From: Dromiciops gliroides
Lineage: Eukaryota > Chordata > Mammalia > Microbiotheria > Microbiotheriidae
Assembly: GCF_019393635.1 (NCBI RefSeq)
Contig: NC_057861.1
Location: 543,824,711 to 543,888,710, forward strand
Direction of reading: 5' to 3'
DNA length: 64,000 nucleotides
A program made the translations under genes and the position numbers. This document shows, piece by piece, positions 63,956 to 64,000 of this stretch. Numbering within the stretch: the stretch's first letter is position 1; every line of letters begins with the position of its first letter. Below the pieces are notes generated by a model. The model worked only from the letters and a program-made list of their open reading frames with translations, ran no database searches and was not told where the DNA came from.

Positions 63956-64000
63956 ATGTAAGGGAAATAATTTTTTAGGTTCCAGCTGAGTTCCTGATCA

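Overview
The window looks like nuclear DNA of a marsupial, probably an Australian lineage. This rests on dozens of copies of a short tRNA-derived SINE (WSINE/WALLSI-like, opening with GGGGCAGCTAGGTGG), longer Mar1/MIR-type CORE-SINEs, many L2 and L3/CR1 fragments, and 5'-truncated L1 tails. The species call is inference. There are no bacterial features, no operons and no CRISPR array.

One complete protein-coding gene spans about half of the window on the minus strand. I identify it as SDR42E2, an extended short-chain dehydrogenase/reductase related to 3-beta-hydroxysteroid dehydrogenases. Its 11 coding exons run from 42,795 down to 12,386. Every junction is GT-AG and every codon phase agrees, giving a predicted 585-residue protein. 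It has a TGGGGYFG dinucleotide-binding loop, a YSRTK catalytic motif and a C-terminal membrane helix. Unusually, coding exon 1 carries a 15-bp minisatellite encoding about 24 PQGQA-like pentapeptides ahead of the Rossmann fold. A CpG-rich block at 55.6-56.0 kb with GC boxes and a minus-strand splice donor is the best candidate for the promoter and an untranslated first exon.

Farther right, two minus-strand exons (60,743-60,869 and 59,703-59,800) join in phase and resemble the end of a von Willebrand A domain and what follows it. With a possible short terminal exon at 58,599-58,632 they look like the 3' end of VWA3A. The order VWA3A then SDR42E2, both on one strand, is the order I recall from human 16p12.2, where EEF2K follows. 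EEF2K would lie left of position 1 and is not seen here.

Layout: 0-12 kb is intergenic and repeat-filled (L2, SINEs, a cluster of fossil LTRs at 5.1-6.9 kb, an L1 piece at 6.9-7.5 kb). 12.4-42.8 kb is SDR42E2, whose introns hold SINEs, L2, L1 tails, a U6 pseudogene, tandem duplications and microsatellites. 42.8-58.6 kb is the upstream or intergenic region with L2, L3/CR1, L1, one solo LTR and the CpG island. 58.6-64 kb holds the VWA3A 3' exons, repeats and another solo LTR. Most long open frames in the window are translations of SINEs or simple repeats and are not genes.
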